This document shows positions 35,830-44,066 of a stretch of 64,000 nucleotides of DNA, piece after piece. Made by a program: the position numbers and the translations under genes. The stretch spans positions 62,001 through 126,000 of the forward strand of contig DASXOZ010000015.1 of assembly GCA_036493895.1 (NCBI GenBank). Reading direction: 5' to 3'. Within the stretch, counting starts at the first letter, position 1. Every line of letters begins with the position of its first letter. The notes beneath the pieces are model-generated. The model ran no database searches. It saw nothing but the letters and a program-made list of their open reading frames with translations, and was not told the DNA's origin. This DNA comes from Candidatus Binatia bacterium. GTDB lineage: Bacteria > Desulfobacterota > Binatia > UBA1149 > CAITLU01.

Positions 35830-36804
35830 TCAGTGCAGGTCCGCAGCCTTCAGCTGCTGGTCCCTCAGCGTGGCGGTGAGCGGGTAGTAGCCGTCCTTGA
35901 TGACGACTTCCTGGCCCTGCTTGCTCAGCACGTACTTGAGGAACTCGCCGCGAAGAGGATCGAGCGCTTCCCCGGGCTTCTTGTTCAGCGTGATGAAAAG
36001 GAAACGCGCAAGCGGGTATTTTCCGCTGTACGCGTTCTCCAGCGTCGCCTCGACCGCCGGAGAATCGGCCGACTTCGTCAGCGGCACGGCCTTGACGTCG
36101 GCCGTCTTGTAACCAATGCCGCTGTAGCCGATGCCGTACTTGTCGCTGGCGACGGCCTGCACCACGGTGGCGCTTCCCGGCTGCTCCTTGACGGTGTCCT
36201 TGAAGTCGCCCTTGGAGAGCGCGTGCTCCTTGAAGAAGCCGTAGGTGCCCGACGCCGAGTTGCGGCCGTAGAGGCTGATCGGCTTGTCTTTCCATTCGCC
36301 GGTAAGTCCGAGGTCGCCCCACGTGACGATGTCCTTGCCGCCGGAGGCATGCGTCTTCGAGAAGACGCCGTCGATCTGCTCGAACGTCAGGCTCTTGATC
36401 GGGTTGTCCTTGTTGACGAAGACCGCGAGCGAATCGATGCTGGTGGCCACCACGGTCGGCGCGTAGCCGAACGCGGTGCGGAACGCCGCAATCTCCTCGT
36501 CCTTCATCGGCCGGCTCATCGGGCCGAACTGGGCGCTGCCGGCCACCAGCGCCGGCGGCGCCGTCGACGAGCCCTTGCCCTCGATCTCGATCTGGACGTT
36601 CGGGTACAGGGTCTTGAAGCCCTCCGCCCACAGCGTCATCTCGTTGTTCATCGTGTCGGAGCCGACGCTCTTGATCGTGCCGGACACGCCCTTGGTGGCC
36701 GTGTACTCGGCGATCTTCGGGTCGACCTTGACGTCGTCGGCCAGGGCCGGCATCGCGAACGCCACCAGGGTGGCGCTCGCGATCAGGGAAGAAATGACTT
36801 TCAT
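35830..36804 (-). CDS. pstS: Periplasmic phosphate-binding protein
   Basis: 324 residues with a signal peptide (cleavage after A-L-A, about residue 22) and PstS features: G-S-D-T-M-N-N-E near the mature start, E-G-K-G-S-S-T-A-P-P, S-R-P-M and the phosphate loop R-N-S-A-S-G-T-Y-G-F-F. It captures phosphate for PstCA. ATG 36804 is preceded by GGAGGA. It lies 44 bp behind the porin gene on the same strand, so the porin promoter with its putative PhoB boxes probably drives it; a hairpin after the gene separates it from pstC. Confidence 0.95.
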   Translation of the reverse strand: MKVISSLIASATLVAFAMPALADDVKVDPKIAEYTATKGVSGTIKSVGSDTMNNEMTLWAEGFKTLYPNVQIEIEGKGSSTAPPALVAGSAQFGPMSRPMKDEEIAAFRTAFGYAPTVVATSIDSLAVFVNKDNPIKSLTFEQIDGVFSKTHASGGKDIVTWGDLGLTGEWKDKPISLYGRNSASGTYGFFKEHALSKGDFKDTVKEQPGSATVVQAVASDKYGIGYSGIGYKTADVKAVPLTKSADSPAVEATLENAYSGKYPLARFLFITLNKKPGEALDPLRGEFLKYVLSKQGQEVVIKDGYYPLTATLRDQQLKAADLH

Positions 36805-36848
36805 GGATTGTCCTCCAGCGTTGCGTGTCTGCGTTTTCGTCGCAGGGT

Positions 36849-38117
36849 TCACCAGGACACGCGCAGGCCGGACGTCACGCCCCAGCCGCCGTACTTGCCG
36901 CCGTCGTGGGCCTTGTCGTCCATCGCGGTGTACTGGATGCCGTTCTGCCATTTGAGCTTGTGGCCGTAGAAGTACTTGTTGATGCCGGCGTAGATCTCGT
37001 TGTACTCGTTGCCGGTCTTGCCGATGGTGCGCGCCGCCGCCTCCTGGTTGATGATCACGTTCTCGTAGCGCGCGAACTTGATCCCGTTCGGGTCGTCGCT
37101 GTGGATGAACGTGTAGCGCAGCACGCCCTGCCACGTGTCGCAGAACTTCACGCTCGGCTGGAGCTGCAGGCCTTCCATGTTGGACTGGCCGGCCGCGCCG
37201 CGGCTGAACGACACGTCCTCCATGAAGCCCCAGCGGCCCATCTCGCCCTGGAAGTTGAGTGAGCCGACGTCACGGTTCTTGTTCGTGAAGTTGTTGAGGT
37301 TCGAGTTTTTGTAGGCGAAGTCGACGTCGTTGTCCTGGTGCATGTAGTCGAGGCGCAGCAGCGCCTTGTCGACGCCCACCAGGCTCGCGAAGTTATAGCC
37401 CCCGCTCAGGATCCCGAAGCTGCCGGCGTTGAACTTGCCGAATTCACGCGTCGTCACGCCGGCCGAGAACCAGCCGGCATAGTACTGCCAGTTCTGGTAG
37501 TCGCCGCTGGCGGTGACGCCCGGGATGTACTCCTCGGTGAACCAGAAGTTGTTGGCCAGGTTGCTGCGGTCGATGGTCACGAGCTGCGTCGAGCTGATCG
37601 AGCCGTCGAGCGTGAACTTGGCGCTCTGCTTGCCCACCGTGATGTTCAGCCACTTGTAGGGCATGTACTTGACGTAGGCGTCGGTGAACTTGTTGTAGGT
37701 CTGCCCGTGCGGCTCGAGGTTGAGGTCCACCTCGGTGTGCACTTCGATCTGGTTGCCGAACAGGAGCGACTGGAAGCCGATGCGGGTGCGCCGGTCGACG
37801 AAGTCCTCTTCGGAGTCTTTCTGCGACTGGTCGAAGGTCTGGTCGGCGCGGAAGTAGTAGACGTCGAGCTGCTCGCGCCCGACGATCTTGAAATTCTCGA
37901 TCCAGGGATTTTCCTTGTTGTTGTAGAGCGTCGCGTAGCTCCAGATCTTGTCGTAAATCGACTGTTCGGAGGGGGGCGGAGTGGGAGGGGTCGGGGTCGC
38001 TACGGCAGGCTGGTCGGGCGTCGTCGAATCGGCGGCAAAGGCGGGGGCCGATGCGAGAAGAAGGCCAGCCGCGACGAGCCCTGACGCGGCTGCAGCCCTC
38101 CTGATCTGCTTAACCAT
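36849..38117 (-). CDS. Phosphate-selective-type porin (OprO/OprP family)
   Basis: 422 residues: a signal peptide (about 1-29, A-F-A-A cleavage), a short Pro/Thr-rich linker, and alternating beta-strands ending in the aromatic residue expected for an outer-membrane beta-barrel (R-V-S-W). The strand pattern and F-K-I-V-G-R-E-Q-L-D start fit PF07396 porins (OprP/OprO). Position directly upstream of pstS strongly supports a role in phosphate uptake across the outer membrane. ATG 38117 has AAGGAGA upstream. The promoter region contains four 11-bp-spaced boxes. Confidence 0.87.
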   Translation of the reverse strand: MVKQIRRAAAASGLVAAGLLLASAPAFAADSTTPDQPAVATPTPPTPPPSEQSIYDKIWSYATLYNNKENPWIENFKIVGREQLDVYYFRADQTFDQSQKDSEEDFVDRRTRIGFQSLLFGNQIEVHTEVDLNLEPHGQTYNKFTDAYVKYMPYKWLNITVGKQSAKFTLDGSISSTQLVTIDRSNLANNFWFTEEYIPGVTASGDYQNWQYYAGWFSAGVTTREFGKFNAGSFGILSGGYNFASLVGVDKALLRLDYMHQDNDVDFAYKNSNLNNFTNKNRDVGSLNFQGEMGRWGFMEDVSFSRGAAGQSNMEGLQLQPSVKFCDTWQGVLRYTFIHSDDPNGIKFARYENVIINQEAAARTIGKTGNEYNEIYAGINKYFYGHKLKWQNGIQYTAMDDKAHDGGKYGGWGVTSGLRVSW

Positions 38118-38189
38118 GAATTGTCTCCTTTTTTGTTCATCCGGGAATTGGTGTTCCCCCAAATTCCCGATGAAGAACCTGCATCGATG

Positions 38190-38229
38190 CCGTTAAGTGT
38201 CTGTGTGAGGAATGTTAGCAATCCGTTAG
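38190..38229. promoter_or_regulatory. Putative PhoB box array upstream of the porin-pst operon
   Basis: Four 7-mers start at exactly 11-bp steps: CCGTTAA (38190), CTGTGTG (38201), ATGTTAG (38212), CCGTTAG (38223). On the porin strand the first pair reads CTAACGG, 4 bases, CTAACAT. A 7+4 period is the architecture of tandem PhoB half-sites, though the sequence is only loosely similar to the enterobacterial CTGTCAT. Confidence 0.55.
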
Positions 38230-38400
38230 GGGGCGCGGCGGCAGCCGCGAACGCACAGGTACTGGCGTGATTTTCGCCAAATGCGGGCCCGGTCGTCCGG
38301 GCATCCGGTCGGCAACCCAAGGACGCGGGATCGCCGGGCGTTGATCATTGGACGGCCCGCGGGGATCTGGCATACCGGAACCCAACCTGGCCCCTCGTCG

Positions 38401-41400
38401 ATGAATCTGACCCGATTCGCGCTTCGCCGCCCGCTGACGATTCTCGCGATCGTCCTCGCCGTCGTCGGAAGCGCGGCGTTCGCGCTGGTCGGGATGCCGC
38501 GCGACGTCTTTCCTCCCCTCGGGGTGCCCACCATCTACGTCGCCCAGCCGTACGGCGGGATGGACCCTGCCCAGATGGAAGGCTCGCTGACGTACTTCTA
38601 CGAGTACCACTTCCTCTACATCACCGGGATCGAGCACGTGGAGTCGAAGTCGATCCAGGGCGCCGCGCTGATGAAGCTGCAGTTCCACCCGGGGACCGAC
38701 ATGTCGCAGGCGATGTCGGAGACGGTCGCCTATGTGAACCGCGCGCGCGCGTTCATGCCTCCGGGGACCGTGCCGCCGTTCGTCATGCGCTTCGACGCAG
38801 GCAGCGTTCCGGTCGGCTACCTCGTGTTCTCGAGCGACAACCCGGGGCGAACGCTCGGGCAGATGCAGGACGCTGCGCTGAACATCGTCCGGCCCATGTT
38901 CGCGACGCTGCCCGGGGTGTCCGCGCCGCCGCCGTTCGGCGGAAGCGCGCGTACCGTCGTCGTCAACGTCGACCCGGACCGCCTGCACGCCTACGACCTG
39001 TCGCCGGAGGACATCGTCACGGCGATCACCCGTGCAAACGTGGTCAGCCCGTCGGGCAATGTCGCGATCGGCGACAGCTACCCGATCGTTCCGGTCAATG
39101 CCGTGGTGCGAAACATCCACGACCTGGACGCACTGCCGGTCCGGACGGTGGCCGGCAGGGCCGTCTACCTTCGCGACGTCGCCACCGTCGCCGACTCGAC
39201 CGACATCGTCACGTCGTACGCGCTGGCCAACGGGCACCGCACCGTCTACATCCCGGTCACCAAGCGGGCGGATGCGTCCACGCTGTCGGTCGTCGACCTC
39301 GTCAAAGGCGCCATTCCCCGCTTCCAGGCGGCGCTGCCCGACGATGTCCGCGTCAGCTACGAGTTCGACCAGTCTCCCGTCGTTCGCGGCGCGATCGGTG
39401 ACCTCACGCGCGAGGGCCTGCTCGGCGCCGTGCTCACCGGCGTGGCGATCCTCGTGTTCCTCAGCGACTGGGCGAGCGCCCTCGTCGTCGTCGTCAACAT
39501 CCCGCTGGCCCTGCTGGCGTCCTGTTTCGGCCTGGCCGCCTGCGGGCAGAGCATCAACCTGATGACGCTCGGGGGGCTCGCGCTTTCGGTCGGAATCCTC
39601 GTCGACGAGGCGACCGTCACGATCGAGAACATCCATGCCCACCTGGACCGGGGAGCGGCGACGGCGCGCGCGGCCCTGGACGCGACGGCCGAGACCGTGC
39701 TTCCGCGCCTGCTGGCGATGCTCTGCATCGTCGCGGTGTTCCTTCCGGCGTTCTTCATGACGGGCGCAGCGCGCGCGCTGTTCGTGCCGATGGCGCTGGC
39801 CGTCGCGTTCTCGATGGTCGCGTCCTACCTGCTTTCGAGCACGCTGGTGCCGGTCCTCGCCGTATGGCTGCTGTCGTCAACGCACGCGGCGCGGGCCAGC
39901 GACCAGCCGTGGTTTCATCGGCTCCAGCAACGCTTCGTCGCAGTGCTGTCCCGGCTGCTCGGACGCCCCGCACTGACGGCGGGCGTGTATCTTGCCGCCG
40001 CTTTCGCCGTGGCCGTCCTGGTCGGCTCCAGTCTCGGCAGCGAAATCTTTCCGCCGGCCGACGTCGGACAGCTCGCGATCCGCTTTCGCGCGCCGTCGGG
40101 TACCCGTGTGGAGCGCACCGAGGAGATCGCGAAAAAGGTGCTCGACCTCATCGCTTCGACCGCCGGTGCCGGCAACGTGCGCCTGTCGATCGGGCTGGTC
40201 GGTGTCCACTCCGCCAACTATCCGGTCAATCTGATCCACCTGTGGAACGCGGGACCCGAGGAAGGGTGGCTCGCAGTGCAGTTCGCCGACGGATTCGCGA
40301 CCTGGCCCCTCCAGGAAAAACTGCGCTCCGTCTTCGCCGAGGAGCTGCCGGCCGTCAGCTTCTCGTTCGAGCCGAGCGACATCGTCAGCCGCGTGATGAG
40401 CTTCGGTGCGAACACCCCCGTCGAAATCGCCGTCAGCGGCCCCGATCTGGACGTCGACAAGGCTTTCGCAGGCAGGATTCGCGACGGCCTGGCCTCGGTG
40501 TCATCGCTTCGCGACGTCCACTTCGCCCAGGCCCTCGACTACCCGACGATCGAAGTGCAGGTCGACCGCGAGAGAGCCGGCCTCCTCGGAGTCCACATCG
40601 ACGAAGTCACGCGCTCGCTGGTCGCGGCGACCGCGTCGAGCCGTTTCACCGTCGCCAACTTCTGGTCAGATCCTGCCTCTGGCGTCAGCTACAACATCCA
40701 GGTCCAGGTACCGCAGAGCCGGACTACGTCGATGGAAGACCTGCGCAACATCCCGGTCGGTCGTATAGGCGACGTCCAGACCCTGCTGCGCAGCGTGGCC
40801 GACGTGCATCCGTCCGCTGCCGTGGAAACCTACGAGCGCTACAACATGGTGAGAACGATCAGCCTGACGGCGAACATCGAAGGTGCCGACCTCGGCTCCG
40901 TCTCCCGCCAGCTTGCGGGCGTGCTTTCCGGCGCGGGCGCCCCTCCACCGAAGACGACGGTGACGCTTCGCGGCCAGGCGCCGATCCTCGACGAGCTTTC
41001 GCGCGCGTTCGCGCTCGGCCTGGCGGCAGCGACGGTGGCGATCCTGCTCGTGCTCGGCGCGAACTTCCAGTCCTTCCTCTCGGCTCTCGTCGTGCTGGCA
41101 GCAGTGCCGGCGGCGCTGGCCGGCGTCGCCGTCGCGCTGAAAGTGACCGGGGGCACGCTCAACATCGAATCGGCCGTCGGTGCGATCATGTCGGTCGGAG
41201 TTGCCGTTGCCAACGCGATCCTGCTCGTCACGTTCGCAGAGAGGAACCGTCGCAAGAACGGAGACTCGCGCATGGCGGCGCAGGAAGCCGCGCGCGACCG
41301 GCTGCGTCCGATCCTGATGACGAGCCTGGCAATGTCGGCCGGAATGCTGCCGATGGCGTTCGGCATTGGCCAGGGCGGCGCGCAGTCGGCCGCCCTCGGT

Positions 41401-41568
41401 CGCGCCGTGCTCGGCGGCCTGCTGCTGGCGACCCTCTCGACGTTGTTCGCGGTGCCCTGCGTCTTCGCCGTCGTTCGCCGCGGCGCTGCGACGACGTCGC
41501 CATCACTGGATCCCGACGACCCAGAAAGCACCCACTTCGACAGCGCCGCTGCAAAGGAGGCGCGATGA
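38401..41568 (+). CDS. RND-family efflux transporter, inner-membrane subunit
   Basis: 1055 residues with the AcrB-like plan: helix 1 near the N-terminus (R-R-P-L-T-I-L-A-I), two large periplasmic loops and twelve helices. It opens with the RND motif G-M-P-R-D-V-F-P. In helix 4, where AcrB has the proton-relay pair Asp-Asp, this protein has Asp402-Glu403 (I-L-V-D-E-A-T-V). It should export lipophilic compounds, or metals, by proton antiport together with the following two gene products. ATG 38401 lacks a strong ribosome site. Its stop overlaps the next start by ATGA. It lies between the pst and phoBR genes but on the opposite strand. Confidence 0.92.
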   Translation: MNLTRFALRRPLTILAIVLAVVGSAAFALVGMPRDVFPPLGVPTIYVAQPYGGMDPAQMEGSLTYFYEYHFLYITGIEHVESKSIQGAALMKLQFHPGTDMSQAMSETVAYVNRARAFMPPGTVPPFVMRFDAGSVPVGYLVFSSDNPGRTLGQMQDAALNIVRPMFATLPGVSAPPPFGGSARTVVVNVDPDRLHAYDLSPEDIVTAITRANVVSPSGNVAIGDSYPIVPVNAVVRNIHDLDALPVRTVAGRAVYLRDVATVADSTDIVTSYALANGHRTVYIPVTKRADASTLSVVDLVKGAIPRFQAALPDDVRVSYEFDQSPVVRGAIGDLTREGLLGAVLTGVAILVFLSDWASALVVVVNIPLALLASCFGLAACGQSINLMTLGGLALSVGILVDEATVTIENIHAHLDRGAATARAALDATAETVLPRLLAMLCIVAVFLPAFFMTGAARALFVPMALAVAFSMVASYLLSSTLVPVLAVWLLSSTHAARASDQPWFHRLQQRFVAVLSRLLGRPALTAGVYLAAAFAVAVLVGSSLGSEIFPPADVGQLAIRFRAPSGTRVERTEEIAKKVLDLIASTAGAGNVRLSIGLVGVHSANYPVNLIHLWNAGPEEGWLAVQFADGFATWPLQEKLRSVFAEELPAVSFSFEPSDIVSRVMSFGANTPVEIAVSGPDLDVDKAFAGRIRDGLASVSSLRDVHFAQALDYPTIEVQVDRERAGLLGVHIDEVTRSLVAATASSRFTVANFWSDPASGVSYNIQVQVPQSRTTSMEDLRNIPVGRIGDVQTLLRSVADVHPSAAVETYERYNMVRTISLTANIEGADLGSVSRQLAGVLSGAGAPPPKTTVTLRGQAPILDELSRAFALGLAAATVAILLVLGANFQSFLSALVVLAAVPAALAGVAVALKVTGGTLNIESAVGAIMSVGVAVANAILLVTFAERNRRKNGDSRMAAQEAARDRLRPILMTSLAMSAGMLPMAFGIGQGGAQSAALGRAVLGGLLLATLSTLFAVPCVFAVVRRGAATTSPSLDPDDPESTHFDSAAAKEAR

Positions 41569-42659
41569 TCGCGCGGCAGGCTCGCGCCCGCATCGCTCTG
41601 GCGGCAACCGGCATCGCCGTCTGGGCGCTCGCGGGTGGCTGCGGTCGCGGGACGACGGGCGCAGCGACTGCGCAGGGGGCCGCCGTCGCCTCGGTGCAGG
41701 TCGTCTCGCCGTCGCGCGGCCCGGTCACGCGAAGCATCACGCTTCCCGGCGAGCTCGCGGCATGGCAGCAGGTGACGCTGCACGCGAAGATCGCAGGCTA
41801 CGTAAAGACCATCTCCGTCGATCGCGGCGACCGTGTCACCACCGACCAGGTGCTCGTCGACCTCGAAGCTCCCGAGCTGGTCGCCGACGTCGCCAAGGCC
41901 AAAGCCGACCTGACCCTGGCCACGACGCTCTCGTCGCGAGTCGATCGCGCCCACGAAAAAGCTCCCGACCTCGTCGTCGCAGAGAACGTCGACAAAGCCA
42001 CAGCCGAACGCCAGGTGGCCACCGCGACGCTGGCCCGTGCCGAAACGCTGCTCGGGTTCGCGACCATTCGTGCTCCGTTCGACGGAGTCGTCACCGAGCG
42101 CTTCGTCGACGTCGGCGCTTTCGTTCCCGCCGCGACGGCGGCAGCGGCGGCCTCGACTGCGGCGCTCGTGACGATCGTGGACCTCGGCCGCATCCGTGTG
42201 GAGATTGCCGTGCCCGAAACCGAAGCGTCGTGGGTGCAGCCGGGGACGCCGACCTCGATACGCGTCGACGAAGTGCCCGGCGATCCGATCAATCAGCCGG
42301 TTACCCGCATCAGCTGGGCCCTGGACCGCGACACCAGGACGATGACCGCCGAGGTCGACGTCGACAATCCCCGCCAGGCGCTCCGGCCCGGCATGCTCGC
42401 GCACGTCACGCTGGGCGTGCAGACGCACGAGAACGCACTGCTCGTGCCTGCGGCCGCAGTCGTCACCGAGAAGGCGGGCACGTTCGCTTTCGTCGTCGGC
42501 GACGGAAACCGGGTTCGCAAGACGGCGGTCCGCACGGGGTTCGCCGACGATCGCCGCGTCGAAATCGCCGGCGGGATCGACGAGTCGGTGCGGCTGGCGA
42601 TTTCCGGCAAGCCACCTCTTTCCGACGGACAGGTCGTACAGGCGGCAGAATCGAAGTGA
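41565..42659 (+). CDS. RND efflux membrane-fusion (periplasmic adaptor) subunit
   Basis: 364 residues. A hydrophobic leader ends in A-L-A-G-G-C, so it could be a lipoprotein, although the box is imperfect. Then come the biotinyl-lipoyl-like halves (A-K-I-A-G-Y-V, and A-T-I-R-A-P-F-D-G-V at about 163-172), a short alpha hairpin, a beta-barrel and a membrane-proximal domain. It connects the RND pump to the TolC-like channel. AAAGGAGG precedes ATG 41565, which overlaps the RND stop. Confidence 0.92.
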   Translation: MIARQARARIALAATGIAVWALAGGCGRGTTGAATAQGAAVASVQVVSPSRGPVTRSITLPGELAAWQQVTLHAKIAGYVKTISVDRGDRVTTDQVLVDLEAPELVADVAKAKADLTLATTLSSRVDRAHEKAPDLVVAENVDKATAERQVATATLARAETLLGFATIRAPFDGVVTERFVDVGAFVPAATAAAAASTAALVTIVDLGRIRVEIAVPETEASWVQPGTPTSIRVDEVPGDPINQPVTRISWALDRDTRTMTAEVDVDNPRQALRPGMLAHVTLGVQTHENALLVPAAAVVTEKAGTFAFVVGDGNRVRKTAVRTGFADDRRVEIAGGIDESVRLAISGKPPLSDGQVVQAAESK

Positions 42660-42661
42660 CG

Positions 42662-43993
42662 ATGCGCCCTTCGATCATCTTTTGCGGCGCATTCGCCCTC
42701 CTCAGCCTGATCCTGGCGAGCGAAGTTCCCGTCCGCGCCGAGGAAGCTCCGAAGCTGCTGGACCTGCCGACGGTGCTGCGGCTGGCCGGAGCCCGCAGCA
42801 TCGACGTCGAGATCGCGCGCGCGGAACAAAGGATCGCCGAAGCGGAGGTTTCGCGCGTGCACACGCGCTTCTTCCCGTGGCTGACCACCGGCGCGAGCTA
42901 CCGCCGGCACGACGGCTCGCTGGCCGACGTCCAGGGCGACATCCTGCCGGACGTGGACAAGCAGCAGTGGGACGCCGGCGGCATCGTCCACGCCCAGGTC
43001 GATCTCGGCGACGCGCTGTTCGCGTCGCGGGCGGCGCGCCGCACCGCCGATGCGGCCGGCCACGCGCTCGACGCCGAGAGGCAGGACGCACTGCTTACGG
43101 CCGCGCTCGAATACTTCGACCTGCTCGCCGCCGCCGCGCGCATCGAAGTCTTCACCGAAGCCGAGCGCATCTCGGCGGACTATGAAACGCAGGTCTCGCG
43201 CGCCGTGGACGTCGGGCTATCGTCGCGCAGCGAGCAGCTTCGCGCCAGGGTCGAAACCGAGAAGAACCGCCTGGAGGTCGAGCGCGCCCAGGAACAGGGC
43301 CAGGCCGCTTCCGCACGGCTGGCCGAAACGCTGCGTCTCGGTGCAACGCCACTGGTCGCCCAGCGCGCCGACCTCGCGCCGGTCTCGCTCGTCGCCGCCG
43401 ACAAGCCGGTCGACGCGCTGGTGGCAACCGCGCTTGCCGGCCGGGCCGAAATCGGCAGGAGCGAGGCCCTCGTCGCGGCCGCGCGGGAAGCGAAGAACGG
43501 CGCCGTCTACGGACCGCTGATCCCATCGATCGGAGGGGAGATCGGTTTCGGCGGCACCGGCGGCGGGCCCGACAGCGGCAACCATTCGAGCGGCGGATAC
43601 AGCGATTACCTCGCGGGCCTGCACTGGCGCCTCGGCCCGGGCGGGCTTCTCGACTGGTCGCGCATCGATTCCGCCGCGGCAGAGCTCCACCGCTCCGAGC
43701 TCGAAGAAGAGCGGCTGCGCGACCGCATCACTCGTGAGGTCGTCGAGGGCCACGCCCGCAGCGTCGTGCTGGCCCGTCGACTGGAGACGAGCAAGGGAGC
43801 GCTCGAGACGGCCAGGCAGAGCCTCTCGCTGTCGCGCCAGCGGCGCGAGTTCGGCGTCGACGTCGTCCTCGAGAACATCCAGGCCGAGCAGGAACAGACT
43901 CGGGCCAATGCCGACTATCTTTTGACCGTGATCGACTGGAATCGCGTCCAGTACTCGCTGTTGAGGGCGCTCGGCGGCTCTCCTCCGCCGTGA
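42662..43993 (+). CDS. TolC-family outer-membrane efflux channel
   Basis: 443 residues with a signal peptide (cleavage after V-R-A, about 26) and two OEP-type repeats of long amphipathic helices and short strands (about 35-230 and 260-435), as in TolC/CusC/NodT. It completes the tripartite efflux complex of this operon. The start ATG 42662 lies two bases after the adaptor stop codon. A Gly/Ser-rich insertion (about 296-318, G-G-T-G-G-G) probably forms an extracellular loop. It converges with phoR. Confidence 0.9.
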   Translation: MRPSIIFCGAFALLSLILASEVPVRAEEAPKLLDLPTVLRLAGARSIDVEIARAEQRIAEAEVSRVHTRFFPWLTTGASYRRHDGSLADVQGDILPDVDKQQWDAGGIVHAQVDLGDALFASRAARRTADAAGHALDAERQDALLTAALEYFDLLAAAARIEVFTEAERISADYETQVSRAVDVGLSSRSEQLRARVETEKNRLEVERAQEQGQAASARLAETLRLGATPLVAQRADLAPVSLVAADKPVDALVATALAGRAEIGRSEALVAAAREAKNGAVYGPLIPSIGGEIGFGGTGGGPDSGNHSSGGYSDYLAGLHWRLGPGGLLDWSRIDSAAAELHRSELEEERLRDRITREVVEGHARSVVLARRLETSKGALETARQSLSLSRQRREFGVDVVLENIQAEQEQTRANADYLLTVIDWNRVQYSLLRALGGSPPP

Positions 43994-44066
43994 CCGCTGG
44001 ATCCGTGCGGTAGCGATGGACCCTCTCCGCGATGTCTCGTCGGCGACCGAGGACACGCGGCGCTCG

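Noticed and set aside
38281..38400. Longer N-terminus for the RND pump
   Set aside because: RND pumps start a few residues before helix 1, which fits ATG 38401; the extension is Arg/Gly-rich promoter DNA.
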